DNA of 64,000 bases, taken from assembly GCA_964630905.1 (NCBI GenBank), contig CAZVWR010000012.1, forward strand, positions 1 to 64,000, written 5' to 3'. The position numbers were made by a program, and so were the translations under genes. The first letter of the stretch is position 1; every line of letters starts with the position of its first letter. The notes below the pieces were generated by a model. The model had not been told where the DNA came from, searched no databases, and saw only the letters and a list, made by a program, of their open reading frames with translations. This DNA comes from JAGOEX01 sp964630905 (GTDB lineage: Bacteria; UBP6; UBA1177). Positions 48,333 through 57,183 of this stretch are shown piece by piece.

Positions 48333-50227
48333 TGGAAAGATTCAACGACAACATTAGAGAATACCTAAAGAAATACATTCTGGAAGATGTTCATTCTTCC
48401 GCAATTATGCTAACAGGTCAGTGGGGTTGTGGAAAAACACATTTTGTTAAGGATTTTATAGAAAACTTCAGCAAAGTTGATAAAAAAACAAGGGGTGTCG
48501 ACGCAAAGATAATAAAAAATAAAAAATTGATATATGTGCCTTTGAATGGAGTTTCTTCAAAAGATGAGATTGACAGAAAACTTCTTATTTCGTATCTTTT
48601 TTCTGAAAATAAAGCCGAATATGCTGGGTTTGCAAGTCATTTAATACAAGGATATATGGAATTTAAGCAAGTTCCTGTGAAAGCTTTACAACAAATTTCT
48701 AAAAGCTTGGCTAAATTAACATTTGATAGATTGTCAAAAATTGGTAAAGACAATGTGTTTTTCTTTGACGATCTTGAACGATGTAAAATAGAGCCGCAAG
48801 AAATAATGGGCTATATAAATGATTTTATTGAACATTCCCAATCAGGTGTCGTAATTATTTGTGACGACAGCAAATTGGAAAAAGACTATAAAATAATAAA
48901 GGAAAAGTGTGTTAGCAGGGAATTTGAAATAGTTACAGATATAGAATCCGCGTTTGATTCCTTTATTAAGAGGGATGTTTCAAGTTATGATAAGTTTCTG
49001 GAAAATGAAAAGAATCAATTAATTGAAATATTTGATAAATGTGATCATAAAAATCTTAGAACTTTAAAAAATATAATATTCGATTTTAGAAAATTCTGTG
49101 ATGAAATAAAAACAATTCATAAAGATGGTGTCGAAAAAATTCCAGAGAACAAAAGAAAAATATTGCAAAACAACTACTTTATGCTGTCTTTCGGGCTATT
49201 TTCTGGAATAATTGATAAAAATGACATAAATGAGAAAGTCTTATTTGATGAAACCTCAGTTTCAATTGCAAGTTCAAGATTAAATAAAAACGGCAAAGAA
49301 AATAATAGTAAAGAAGGATACTTGATGGATCTTTATTGGAATTTAGAAGGAGTAAAGAAGGATGACAGGTTCTTATCTTATATTTTGTGGGAAGATTGGT
49401 TTAAAAGAGGTTACTTTTATAAAGAAAACATTGAATCTTTTATTGCTTCATCATCGTTTGTTTTTGAAGAAGAAAAGAGTGATCCATCCTGGTATAAACT
49501 TTGGTATTGGAGAGATTTAAAAGATGACGAAATAGATAGTGTTTATAAAGAAGTTTTAAAAGATTTGGAAGATGGAAAATACCTCTTTGCTCCTCATGTT
49601 CTACATACATCGGGGATTCTTTTTGCAAGTTCAAAAAGAGGGCTTATAAAAGAAAGTATTACGGAATTAAAAGACAAAATGGCAGAATATATCAGAAAAA
49701 ACGGTGAAAGATTTGAGTATATTTTACCAATAAGTTTTATGATGGAAAATGAAGCTTGGGGTGGGCTAGGATATGCTTCAAAAGATACTGAAGAGTTCAA
49801 AGAAATAAAAAAAATAATATACGAACAGCTCGTTATGGTTGCTGATAAAGAAGCAAGAAAGTGGGTTCCTGAATTGTTTAAGATCTTTGAGAAAAATCCT
49901 CAAGAATTGTATAAAAAACTGATCATTGATGAGGAAAGAAAAGGTTATGCAAGAATTCCAATATTTAAAAAAGACGATGTGGAAAAAGTGTTTAAAATTG
50001 TTTTGGGAAGTAAAAGTAACGATAAAAATGCAATATTCCATTCCTTAGAAGAAAGAATAAAAATGTTTAATGGAAACCCTGAATTTGAAGAAGAGAGAAT
50101 GTTTTACAAAGAATTAATGAATAAAGTTAGTTCATATATTAATGAAAACAAAGGAAAAGTTAGTGCTTGTGTTTTGGATCAGATATGTGGGAGTGAAATA
50201 AAAAAGATATTAAGGAATGAGAGATAA
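48332..50227 (+). CDS. KAP-like P-loop NTPase, probable defence protein
   Basis: Soluble protein of 631 residues. Walker A is TGQWGCGKTHF (Gly29 to Thr36) and Walker B is NVFFFDDLERC (Asp146, Asp147), followed by a sensor-like VVIICDDSKLE. This spacing and the DDLER form suit the KAP branch of STAND-related P-loop NTPases, several of which serve in anti-phage systems. Residues 300-631 are helical and charged with no recognised domain (a WYKLWYWRD segment near 390 is distinctive), possibly a sensor. Its ATG overlaps the restriction gene's stop (TAATG), so their amounts are coupled. The gene appears richer in A/T than the housekeeping genes around the island. Confidence 0.82.
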   Translation: MERFNDNIREYLKKYILEDVHSSAIMLTGQWGCGKTHFVKDFIENFSKVDKKTRGVDAKIIKNKKLIYVPLNGVSSKDEIDRKLLISYLFSENKAEYAGFASHLIQGYMEFKQVPVKALQQISKSLAKLTFDRLSKIGKDNVFFFDDLERCKIEPQEIMGYINDFIEHSQSGVVIICDDSKLEKDYKIIKEKCVSREFEIVTDIESAFDSFIKRDVSSYDKFLENEKNQLIEIFDKCDHKNLRTLKNIIFDFRKFCDEIKTIHKDGVEKIPENKRKILQNNYFMLSFGLFSGIIDKNDINEKVLFDETSVSIASSRLNKNGKENNSKEGYLMDLYWNLEGVKKDDRFLSYILWEDWFKRGYFYKENIESFIASSSFVFEEEKSDPSWYKLWYWRDLKDDEIDSVYKEVLKDLEDGKYLFAPHVLHTSGILFASSKRGLIKESITELKDKMAEYIRKNGERFEYILPISFMMENEAWGGLGYASKDTEEFKEIKKIIYEQLVMVADKEARKWVPELFKIFEKNPQELYKKLIIDEERKGYARIPIFKKDDVEKVFKIVLGSKSNDKNAIFHSLEERIKMFNGNPEFEEERMFYKELMNKVSSYINENKGKVSACVLDQICGSEIKKILRNER

Positions 50228-50230
50228 TTA

Positions 50231-51493
50231 ATGGAAATAGAAAAGTACTTGGCAAGAGAAAGCTTTGCAAAAATATTAACTTTAATTGGCAGTTTGAGTA
50301 TTTTTCGTTCAACATTAGGCGATACAATAAAAATTAAAAAAGAAATTGGTAAGCCAATTAAAGAATGTAGTGCAAAAGAGTATACTCGGCTTACAATAAA
50401 GTATGTTTGTTTTTATACAGACAAACTGATTGAAGGTAAATATAAACCAAAAGATGAATTTATTAATGACTGTGATTTAGAAAAACTTTCAGTTGAAGAT
50501 ATTGAGACTTTTTCAAAAGTTTTTATAAATCATGAATCAAATGATTATTTAACCAGAAAAATAAGATCAAAAAATAAAACAGTTGGTGATTGTATAGAAG
50601 ATAATGATGTTGAGTATGAAAATATTGAGAAAAGCAGTGATGAAAAATATTTTGAATACTTTCATCGACTGTCAGTTTTAAAAGAAGAAGAAGAAAATGA
50701 AAGGTACAAAAAAATATTCGGTTCAATAAAAGGATTGAATAGTTTTCCAGAAAATGTCATAAAAAATATAAAAAGTTCCTATATGCTTGGTGATTCTATT
50801 TCTTCGAAAATTGGTGATGCTGCAAGTATTGTAAAATCTGTAGAAAGTCCATGGGATAGAAGTTTTAACTCATCGCCAATCGGTGCAAGTGAAATTTTAA
50901 AAAAGTATGAGCTTGAAAAAGGAATTCCAGAGAAAAACAATCTTTATAAATCTATTGAAAAAGATATGGCTGAAATCAGCGAACAGGTGCAATCAGCAAA
51001 AGAAGCTCCATTTAAAAAGTTGGGTCAAAAGTTAGATAATCTGATTGATATTTCAAAAGATATGCTCAATTTTACCAATAGTGTTAACAAAACTCAGGTT
51101 GAAATGGCATCGTCAATTAAAGAATCTGCATCAGATGCATCATTTTTTGCTAAAATAAGTATTTTTATTGCAATATTGCTTGCTTCGGTTTCTATTTTTA
51201 TTGGAGAGTGCTCTTCAAGAAAAAACAATAAGGTATTTTTAGAAACACAAACAACTGCAATTTCGGCTGTGGAAGAATTAAAAGAAATCAAAAAAGAATT
51301 AAAAAAAATATCTGAGTCACAGAATTCTAAAATAGTAGCCAAAGAACTGAAAGCAATAAAAGAAGAGCTGAAATTAATAAAAGAGCAGCGAGACATAGTA
51401 AATAATAGAGAACTTAAACAAGTAATTGATAAGCAGCACAAAAAAGTGTCTGGTGAAATTCCAAAAATAAAAATGAAAAAATCCAATCCCTAA
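50231..51493 (+). CDS. membrane-anchored coiled-coil protein of unknown function, third gene of the defence operon
   Basis: Protein of 420 residues that I cannot assign to a family. The N-terminal 130 residues are mixed alpha (LARESFAKILTLIGSLSIF), 130-300 are helical and charged (LGQKLDNLIDISKDMLNFTN), then one membrane helix at about 308-328 (ISIFIAILLASVSIFIGE) and a C-terminal coiled coil (VEELKEIKKELKKISES, KAIKEELKLIKEQRD). It begins three bases after the NTPase stop with no strong ribosome site, so coupled translation is likely. The position suggests a membrane effector or anchor working with the NTPase; that is inference. Its stop overlaps the convergent ABC permease gene by four bases. 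Confidence 0.75.
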   Translation: MEIEKYLARESFAKILTLIGSLSIFRSTLGDTIKIKKEIGKPIKECSAKEYTRLTIKYVCFYTDKLIEGKYKPKDEFINDCDLEKLSVEDIETFSKVFINHESNDYLTRKIRSKNKTVGDCIEDNDVEYENIEKSSDEKYFEYFHRLSVLKEEEENERYKKIFGSIKGLNSFPENVIKNIKSSYMLGDSISSKIGDAASIVKSVESPWDRSFNSSPIGASEILKKYELEKGIPEKNNLYKSIEKDMAEISEQVQSAKEAPFKKLGQKLDNLIDISKDMLNFTNSVNKTQVEMASSIKESASDASFFAKISIFIAILLASVSIFIGECSSRKNNKVFLETQTTAISAVEELKEIKKELKKISESQNSKIVAKELKAIKEELKLIKEQRDIVNNRELKQVIDKQHKKVSGEIPKIKMKKSNP

Positions 51494-52605
51494 ATATACT
51501 TCCTGAATCGTTTCATGGAGATGGCGAAGATGATTATTCCTGTTGCAAGCATGGCGGCAAGATGCGGTGCCAGGTCGGCAAAATGAGAGCCTTTGAGGAA
51601 TAATCCTCTGACAATTATTAGAAAGTGGGTGAGTGGTATGACTTGTGCGATATACTGGAACACCACCGGCATATTCTCAACGGGGAAGACAAAGCCCGAT
51701 AGATAGATGAAGGGCATCATTATAACGAACATGACTGTCATCATTGCCTGCTGCTGAGTGGCTGAAACGGTGGAAACGAAAAGTCCGAGCCCGAGTGTGT
51801 TGAAAAGGAACAGGATAGCTCCGCAAAAAAGAAGAAAAAAGCTCCCTTTGAACGGAATTTTGAAAAGAAATATGGCTACGGCAGTTACAAGTGCGACATC
51901 AATAAGTCCGAAGATCAGAAAAGGGATGAGCTTCCCTGCAAGAACCGGACCTTTTTTTATCGGTGTGACAATGAGCTGTTCAATAGTTCCCATCTCTTTT
52001 TCACGCACTATCGCCATCGAAGTGAGCATTAAAGTTATTATCATCAGAATGAGTCCCATTATCGCAGGAACCATGAAATTCCTCGTTTTCAGTTCAGGAT
52101 TGTACAAAAGCCGCTGTTCAAGTTTTACCTGAGGAATAGTGTTCAGCCCGGTAACAGCCATTCTGTCAAGCAGTATTTTTGTGCTGAATCGTGCGGTGAT
52201 CTGAGCGGCATAATTGAAAGTATTCGTGGCATAATTTGTGTCGCTTCCGTTAATTATAAGCTGAACATCAGTCCGCATTCCTTTTGCAATATTCCGGCCG
52301 AATCCGGATGGGATAACTATTGCCGCCTGAATTTCACCTTTTTCAAGTAGTTTATCTATATCACCGCTTTTATTGAGATTTACCGTTCTTTCAAAGTACC
52401 ATCCTGAAAAATAGCGGTCAAGATACTGCGCACTTTCATTAGATCTGTCATAGTCACACACTGCAGTAGATATTCTTTCCACATCGAAATTCGCCGCATA
52501 TCCAAGAACGATAAGCTGGATCACTGGAGCCATGAAAATGATGCCGAACATCTTTTTATCTCTTTTCAGCTGAAGAAACTCCTTCCAGATCATGAACTTA
52601 AGCAT
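51490..52605 (-). CDS. ABC-2 type permease, YbhR-like
   Basis: Inner-membrane permease of 371 residues: N-terminal helix (MFGIIFMAPVIQLIVLGYAA), a large periplasmic domain (about 40-170), then five helices. REKEMGTIEQLIVTPI is the conserved cytoplasmic coupling segment shared with YbhR/YbhS-type drug exporters. It is the last gene of the TetR-led operon and starts two bases after the other permease. The two permeases likely form a heterodimer. Its 3' end overlaps the end of the accessory island. Confidence 0.9.
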   Translation of the reverse strand: MLKFMIWKEFLQLKRDKKMFGIIFMAPVIQLIVLGYAANFDVERISTAVCDYDRSNESAQYLDRYFSGWYFERTVNLNKSGDIDKLLEKGEIQAAIVIPSGFGRNIAKGMRTDVQLIINGSDTNYATNTFNYAAQITARFSTKILLDRMAVTGLNTIPQVKLEQRLLYNPELKTRNFMVPAIMGLILMIITLMLTSMAIVREKEMGTIEQLIVTPIKKGPVLAGKLIPFLIFGLIDVALVTAVAIFLFKIPFKGSFFLLFCGAILFLFNTLGLGLFVSTVSATQQQAMMTVMFVIMMPFIYLSGFVFPVENMPVVFQYIAQVIPLTHFLIIVRGLFLKGSHFADLAPHLAAMLATGIIIFAISMKRFRKYI

Positions 52606-52607
52606 AT

Positions 52608-53732
52608 CTACACCAGTTTAACCTTTTTAAGCCGTATGACCGAGATCGTGAGCAGAACAAACGAGAATATCGTCAGTGCCGCCAGATCACTCAGACCCGT
52701 ATCAAAGCCGGAACCCCGCATGATGATGCCGCGAAGCAGATTCACAAAATATTTTGCAGGAACTATTGTCGTAATTGCTTGAATTATATAAGGCATTCCG
52801 GCGATCGGAAAAATGAATCCCGAAAGTAGAAGTGCCGGAAGCAGGCTTGAAAGAGATGCGGCAAAGAACGCAACCTGTTGAGAAGTAGTTATCGTGCTGA
52901 TGAGAATCCCCTGTGCAAGAGCCGACATGATGAAAAGAGTTGCTGAAATGAAAAGCATGAGATATGAACCTTTGACTTCGACACCGAACGCCAGATAGCC
53001 CGTAACAAGGATGATAACGGTCGATAAAAGTGAGATCACAAGATACGGAATGGTCTTGCCGATTATAACGGCAGTGGCGGAAAGCGGAGAGACAAGAAGC
53101 TGTTCCATAGTCCCTTTTTCCCTTTCCCTGACAACAGAAAGCGCCGTCGAGATCACACCTGTTATCATCAGAATGAAAACGATCAGACCCGCAACAAGAA
53201 ACAGACTCGATTTCAGTTCAGGATTGTACCAGATCCTCGGTTCGATATTTACCGGAGGCTCTACTTTTCCTCCCATTCCAAAGACATATCTGCCGATGAT
53301 CTTCTGTGAATAACTGTTAATGAATCCTGCAACATAGCCCTGAACGATGCCCGCACTTCTACCGTCAGAACCGTCTATCATTACCTGCACCTGAGTGCTT
53401 ATGCCTGAAGAGACATCCTTCCCGAAACCTTCAGGGATTATTATAACGGCATCAAGATTTCCCTTGTCAAGCTCTTTGTTAATTTCACCTCTGTTTTCAA
53501 ATACTTGTCTGATCGTAAAATATTCAGTTGAACTAACTGCGGACACAAGTTCCTGTGATTCTTCACTTCTATCGTTATCAAAAATACCGATCTGAATATC
53601 TGAAACATCAAAAGAAAGCACATATCCGAAAACAAGAAGGAGTGCCGCAGGAAAAAATGCAAGCATAAAAAGGGTGCGGGTGTCTCTTGCGATCTGGATG
53701 AACTCCTTTTTTACAACAGCTTTGACGCTCAT
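52608..53732 (-). CDS. ABC-2 type permease, YbhS-like
   Basis: Inner-membrane permease of 374 residues with the same plan as its downstream neighbour: N-terminal helix (LFMLAFFPAALLLVFGYVLS), periplasmic domain, five helices, and coupling segment REREKGTMEQLLVSPL. The two paralogs have clearly diverged. Its start overlaps the ATPase stop by four bases, so the operon is tightly coupled. Confidence 0.9.
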   Translation of the reverse strand: MSVKAVVKKEFIQIARDTRTLFMLAFFPAALLLVFGYVLSFDVSDIQIGIFDNDRSEESQELVSAVSSTEYFTIRQVFENRGEINKELDKGNLDAVIIIPEGFGKDVSSGISTQVQVMIDGSDGRSAGIVQGYVAGFINSYSQKIIGRYVFGMGGKVEPPVNIEPRIWYNPELKSSLFLVAGLIVFILMITGVISTALSVVREREKGTMEQLLVSPLSATAVIIGKTIPYLVISLLSTVIILVTGYLAFGVEVKGSYLMLFISATLFIMSALAQGILISTITTSQQVAFFAASLSSLLPALLLSGFIFPIAGMPYIIQAITTIVPAKYFVNLLRGIIMRGSGFDTGLSDLAALTIFSFVLLTISVIRLKKVKLV

Positions 53733-54490
53733 GAACCTCTGTTGGCAAGAAAAATAAAAACATCTTCAAGTGTCGGTTCTTCGATTCCCGCCGCTTTATT
53801 TTCTTTCAGCATATCTTTCAGCGCTGAAGGCGTGTCCTCGGCAACGATGCTTCCGTCAACGATGAATGATATTCTGTGGCAGAACTCTGCTTCATCAAGA
53901 AAGTGAGTGGTGACAAAAACAGTTGTTCCGTTAACCGATAAGTCATTGATAATATTCCAGAAGTTTCTTCTCTGAATGGGATCTACTCCGGCTGTCGGTT
54001 CATCAAGGAATATTATCTCAGGCTCATGGATCATGGCGCACCCGAGGGCAAGTCTCTGCTGAAAACCTTTTGGAAGTTCTCCTGACGCAACATTGATGAC
54101 CGCCGAAAGATCAAGAATTTCAGTAACTTCTTTGATCCTTTTTTTAAGATGGATCTTTTCAAGGCCGTATATTCCGCCGAAAAAAAAGAGATTTTCACTG
54201 ACCGAAAGTTCTTCATAAAGAGAAAATTTCTGACACATATACCCGATCCTTTTTTTGACACCTTCAGGATCATGCTCCACATCAGTTCCGGCAACAACAG
54301 CTTTGCCACCATCAGGCTCAAGAAGGCCGCAAAGCATTTTAATTGTTGTAGATTTTCCAGCGCCGTTAGCTCCGAGAAATCCGTATATTTCACCTTTCCC
54401 GACATTAAAAGAAATGGCTTTGACCGCCTGAAAAGATCCGAAATTCTTTTTCAGACCTGTAACTTCAATAGCGAATTCATTTCCGTTCAT
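53729..54490 (-). CDS. ABC transporter ATP-binding protein (YbhF half)
   Basis: Cytosolic ATPase of 253 residues. Walker A GANGAGKST, degenerate signature LPKGFQQRLAL, Walker B EIIFLDEPTAGVDP and switch His in TTHFLDEAEFC. It corresponds to one half of the E. coli fused ATPase YbhF; here the two halves are separate genes overlapping by four bases. The C-terminal GIEEPTLEDVFIFLANR is the DrrA-type end. Confidence 0.92.
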   Translation of the reverse strand: MNGNEFAIEVTGLKKNFGSFQAVKAISFNVGKGEIYGFLGANGAGKSTTIKMLCGLLEPDGGKAVVAGTDVEHDPEGVKKRIGYMCQKFSLYEELSVSENLFFFGGIYGLEKIHLKKRIKEVTEILDLSAVINVASGELPKGFQQRLALGCAMIHEPEIIFLDEPTAGVDPIQRRNFWNIINDLSVNGTTVFVTTHFLDEAEFCHRISFIVDGSIVAEDTPSALKDMLKENKAAGIEEPTLEDVFIFLANRGS

Positions 54491-55404
54491 ATCGAGTTCC
54501 TGTTTTCAAGAAGATCAATGAAAACATCTTCAAGTGACGGCTTGATCTCTTTTATCCGCATAACGCCCTCAACTTTGCCAATCAGATCTTTTATGAAAGA
54601 GCTGTCTTCACTTCTTTCCGTTCCTGCATGGAGAGTATTGCCGAATATCTGTACTGAGCTTATCCCGTCGCAGTTTTCAAGGAGAGTTTTCGTGTTTTGC
54701 ACATCAAGTGAGACTATTTCAAAAAGTTTGTAATGGTATCTGCTTTTAACGCCTGCCGGAGTGTCACAGGCAATCAGAGAGCCCCTGTTCATGAAAGCAA
54801 TACGGTCGCATTTCTCGGCTTCATCAATATAAGGGGTTGAAATAATTATTGAAACACCCTGCGTTGAGATGTCTTTCAATATTTTCCAGAAATCCCTTCT
54901 TGCGACAGGGTCAACCCCGTTTGTCGGCTCATCAAGAAAGATTATCTCAGGAGTATGAATAAGAGTGCAGGATAGTGCCAGTTTCTGTTTCATTCCACCT
55001 GACAGTGCTCCTGCCAGCCGGTCTTTGAAATTTGAAAGACCTGTGAATTCAAGCAGTTCATTTTTTTTAGCCGAATAATTTCTTACTTTATGGATATCTG
55101 CAAAAAAGTTTATGTTCTCAGAAACGGTCATGTCGGTGTAAAGCGAAAATTTCTGCGAAAGATAGCCGATTTTCGGAATAAGCTGATATTTATCTTTCAC
55201 AGTATCAAATCCAAGCACTGTGCAGTTTCCTGATGACGGTTTCAGAAGTCCGCAGAAAAGCCGTATAAGAGTTGTTTTCCCTGCTCCGTCAGGGCCGATC
55301 ATGCCGAAAGTTTCGCCCTTTTTCACTTCAAAAGAGACATTTGAAAGAGCTTGTTCAGACCCGTAAAAGTATGAAGCATTCTTTATTTCAAGAACAGTAC
55401 TCAA
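54487..55404 (-). CDS. ABC transporter ATP-binding protein (YbhF other half)
   Basis: Cytosolic ATPase of 305 residues. Walker A GPDGAGKTT, canonical signature ALSGGMKQKLALSC, Walker B EIIFLDEPTNGVDP. The switch region reads STPYIDEAEKC, with Tyr where His is usual, so this subunit may be catalytically weak while the partner at 53729 has His. It overlaps the fusion-protein gene by four bases. The pair should power the two downstream permeases. Confidence 0.92.
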   Translation of the reverse strand: MSTVLEIKNASYFYGSEQALSNVSFEVKKGETFGMIGPDGAGKTTLIRLFCGLLKPSSGNCTVLGFDTVKDKYQLIPKIGYLSQKFSLYTDMTVSENINFFADIHKVRNYSAKKNELLEFTGLSNFKDRLAGALSGGMKQKLALSCTLIHTPEIIFLDEPTNGVDPVARRDFWKILKDISTQGVSIIISTPYIDEAEKCDRIAFMNRGSLIACDTPAGVKSRYHYKLFEIVSLDVQNTKTLLENCDGISSVQIFGNTLHAGTERSEDSSFIKDLIGKVEGVMRIKEIKPSLEDVFIDLLENRNSI

Positions 55405-56378
55405 AATACCGCCTCAGTTTTATCAATTACTATATCAACAGGCATTCCGGGCTTGAAGATCCGGTCTTTGTTCTCAACGATCACCTTGAACTCATAAACC
55501 GTCTTCACCCGTTCATCGGCTGTCTGAATGGTTTTCGGCGTGAATTCCGCTTCTGATGATACTGCCGCAATTTTGCCGGGGAAGCTGATTCCTTCAAAAG
55601 TATCAACGAAAACCTGCACCAGAGAGCCGTTCTTTATGTGTCCGAGCTCTTTTTCAGGTACAAATGCCCTTATTTTAACTTTGCTCAGGTCACTTACGAT
55701 CAATATCGCTGTGCCCGGACCTGTTATCTCTCCCGGTTCTGCAAGCCGGTGAAGGACAGTCCCATCAGCAGGAGAGACGATAACGCAGTCAGATATTTTC
55801 TTATTTAAAATGGCTTTTGATGCCTCTGCCTGCTTTACAGACGCAGTAACTGAATCAATTTCCTCGATCTGTGCGCCGTTTTGAAGTTTTTCAAGAATAT
55901 GCCGGCTCTGGTCAAGCTGAGACTGTGCCCTGTCGCGGACAACTTTTATGTCATCGAGTTCTTTTTCAGTGACACTTCCCGTCTCAAACAGTTTTTCAAA
56001 ACGTTCATATTCCTTATTCGCCTTATCGAGTGCGATCTGTGCCTGTTTATTTGATTCGGAAACTGAAGCAATATCCTCTTTTCGTGCACCGCTTTTTATC
56101 AGCCGCAGTTTCGCTTTTGCTCCGCTTATGACTGTTTCCGCCTGAGCAAGCTGAAGTTCGTAATCACGGCAATCGATTTTTGCAATAACAGAATCCTTTT
56201 TCAGTTCGTCGCCTTCGTCATAGTTGATCTCAGTTATTCTGCCACCGACAAGTGAAGAGATCCTTACATCTTTTGATTCAACAGTTCCGGAAAGGGTGAG
56301 CACAGTGGGTTCGACCTTTTGGCATGAAGAAAATACTGCAAAAATACAAATTATTGGAATTACTAAATATTTTCTCAT
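55401..56378 (-). CDS. HlyD-family membrane fusion lipoprotein, YbhG-like
   Basis: Periplasmic adaptor of 325 residues with lipobox VFSSC (Cys at about 19). A beta-barrel/lipoyl part (VRISSLVGGRITEINYDEGD), a long alpha-hairpin (about 70-185, rich in KANKEYERFEKLFETGSV-like heptads), then the second lipoyl half (IVSPADGTVLHRLAEPGEI) and beta-barrel. It would link the inner-membrane ABC complex to an outer-membrane TolC-type channel, which is not encoded in the window. Lipid anchoring replaces the N-terminal helix of E. coli YbhG relatives. Confidence 0.9.
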   Translation of the reverse strand: MRKYLVIPIICIFAVFSSCQKVEPTVLTLSGTVESKDVRISSLVGGRITEINYDEGDELKKDSVIAKIDCRDYELQLAQAETVISGAKAKLRLIKSGARKEDIASVSESNKQAQIALDKANKEYERFEKLFETGSVTEKELDDIKVVRDRAQSQLDQSRHILEKLQNGAQIEEIDSVTASVKQAEASKAILNKKISDCVIVSPADGTVLHRLAEPGEITGPGTAILIVSDLSKVKIRAFVPEKELGHIKNGSLVQVFVDTFEGISFPGKIAAVSSEAEFTPKTIQTADERVKTVYEFKVIVENKDRIFKPGMPVDIVIDKTEAVF

Positions 56379-56379
56379 T

Positions 56380-56964
56380 TTACCGTCCCCTTGCTTTATC
56401 GGTCAAGATTCCTTCAAAAATGACCATTCTGATCTGTTCAATAAAATCTGTCGGACGCATGTTCAGTTCAGCAAACATTGAAGGATTGGCAAATCTTTGC
56501 AGTATTCCCATGAAAATACGGAGAAAAAGATCAACATTCAAAGAAGGATTGATGCTTCCGTCCAGTTTTCCCTGTTCGATGATATCCCCCATTCTTGCAA
56601 AGACAGTGAGTCTTTTTTCCTCGATCATGTTCCAGATATCAGGAAAATAGCTCATGTCACGCATCATTGCTTCGGAAACATCCTGATTTATCGTACCGAA
56701 TATCTCAAACATTCCTTTGAGTTCACCGGACACAAGGGGACCCGAATCAAGTATCCTGTGGATGGCTGAAACCTTTTCAGTCGATATTCTGTCAACGCAG
56801 TCACGGATAAGTTCCTCTTTGGATGAATAGAGCTGGTAAATTGTTTTTTTGCTCATTTTGCACGCATTGGCAATTTCATCCATGCTCACCTTTTTAAAAC
56901 CGTAAACAAAAAAAAGCTTTTTTGCCTCATTGAGCACCTGTTCTTTAAGCACATCACTCATCAA
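56380..56964 (-). CDS. TetR-family repressor of the ABC exporter operon
   Basis: Soluble regulator of 194 residues. The N-terminal helix-turn-helix reads MDEIANACKMSKKTIYQLYSSKEEL, typical of TetR proteins (CerR/YbiH-like in gene context); the C-terminal helical domain would bind the inducing compound. GGAGGT lies before the ATG. It is the first gene of a six-gene operon and has a palindromic site in its own promoter, so autoregulation and induction by exporter substrates are expected. Confidence 0.92.
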   Translation of the reverse strand: MMSDVLKEQVLNEAKKLFFVYGFKKVSMDEIANACKMSKKTIYQLYSSKEELIRDCVDRISTEKVSAIHRILDSGPLVSGELKGMFEIFGTINQDVSEAMMRDMSYFPDIWNMIEEKRLTVFARMGDIIEQGKLDGSINPSLNVDLFLRIFMGILQRFANPSMFAELNMRPTDFIEQIRMVIFEGILTDKARGR

Positions 56965-56980
56965 ATCACCTCCAGAAACT

Positions 56981-57012
56981 ATGGAAACTCAAAAAACGAA
57001 ATCAGTTTCCAT
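56981..57012. promoter_or_regulatory. TetR operator palindrome
   Basis: ATGGAAACT (56981-56989) and AGTTTCCAT (57004-57012) are perfect nine-base inverted arms with a 14-base spacer, 17-48 bases upstream of the TetR-type gene. The right arm overlaps the -10 box of the leftward promoter, so binding would block initiation. Confidence 0.65.
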
Positions 57013-57038
57013 TTTGCCAGAGAGTAAGAAAAAGTCAA
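57011..57038 (-). promoter_or_regulatory. promoter of the TetR-led exporter operon
   Basis: On the minus strand TTGACT (57038-57033) is followed after 16 bases by CAAAAT (57016-57011), about 47 bases before the TetR ATG at 56964. The -10 box touches the palindromic operator. Confidence 0.5.
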
Positions 57039-57183
57039 ATTTTTCTGTAGAAATCTTTTAAAGCATAAAAATTGATTTTTATTCTGCGAAAGTATATCTT
57101 CTCCTACGAAGCAACGATTATGCTTGCCCGGCAGGGTAAAATGTCTGAATTCTATTTATTTGTTTATTGTCATTGGTGGTAAA

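Noticed and set aside
57124..57183. Upstream start for the YhaM-like gene
   Set aside because: The extra 20 residues begin at TTG without a ribosome site and resemble translated leader; ATG 57184 has GGTGG in place.
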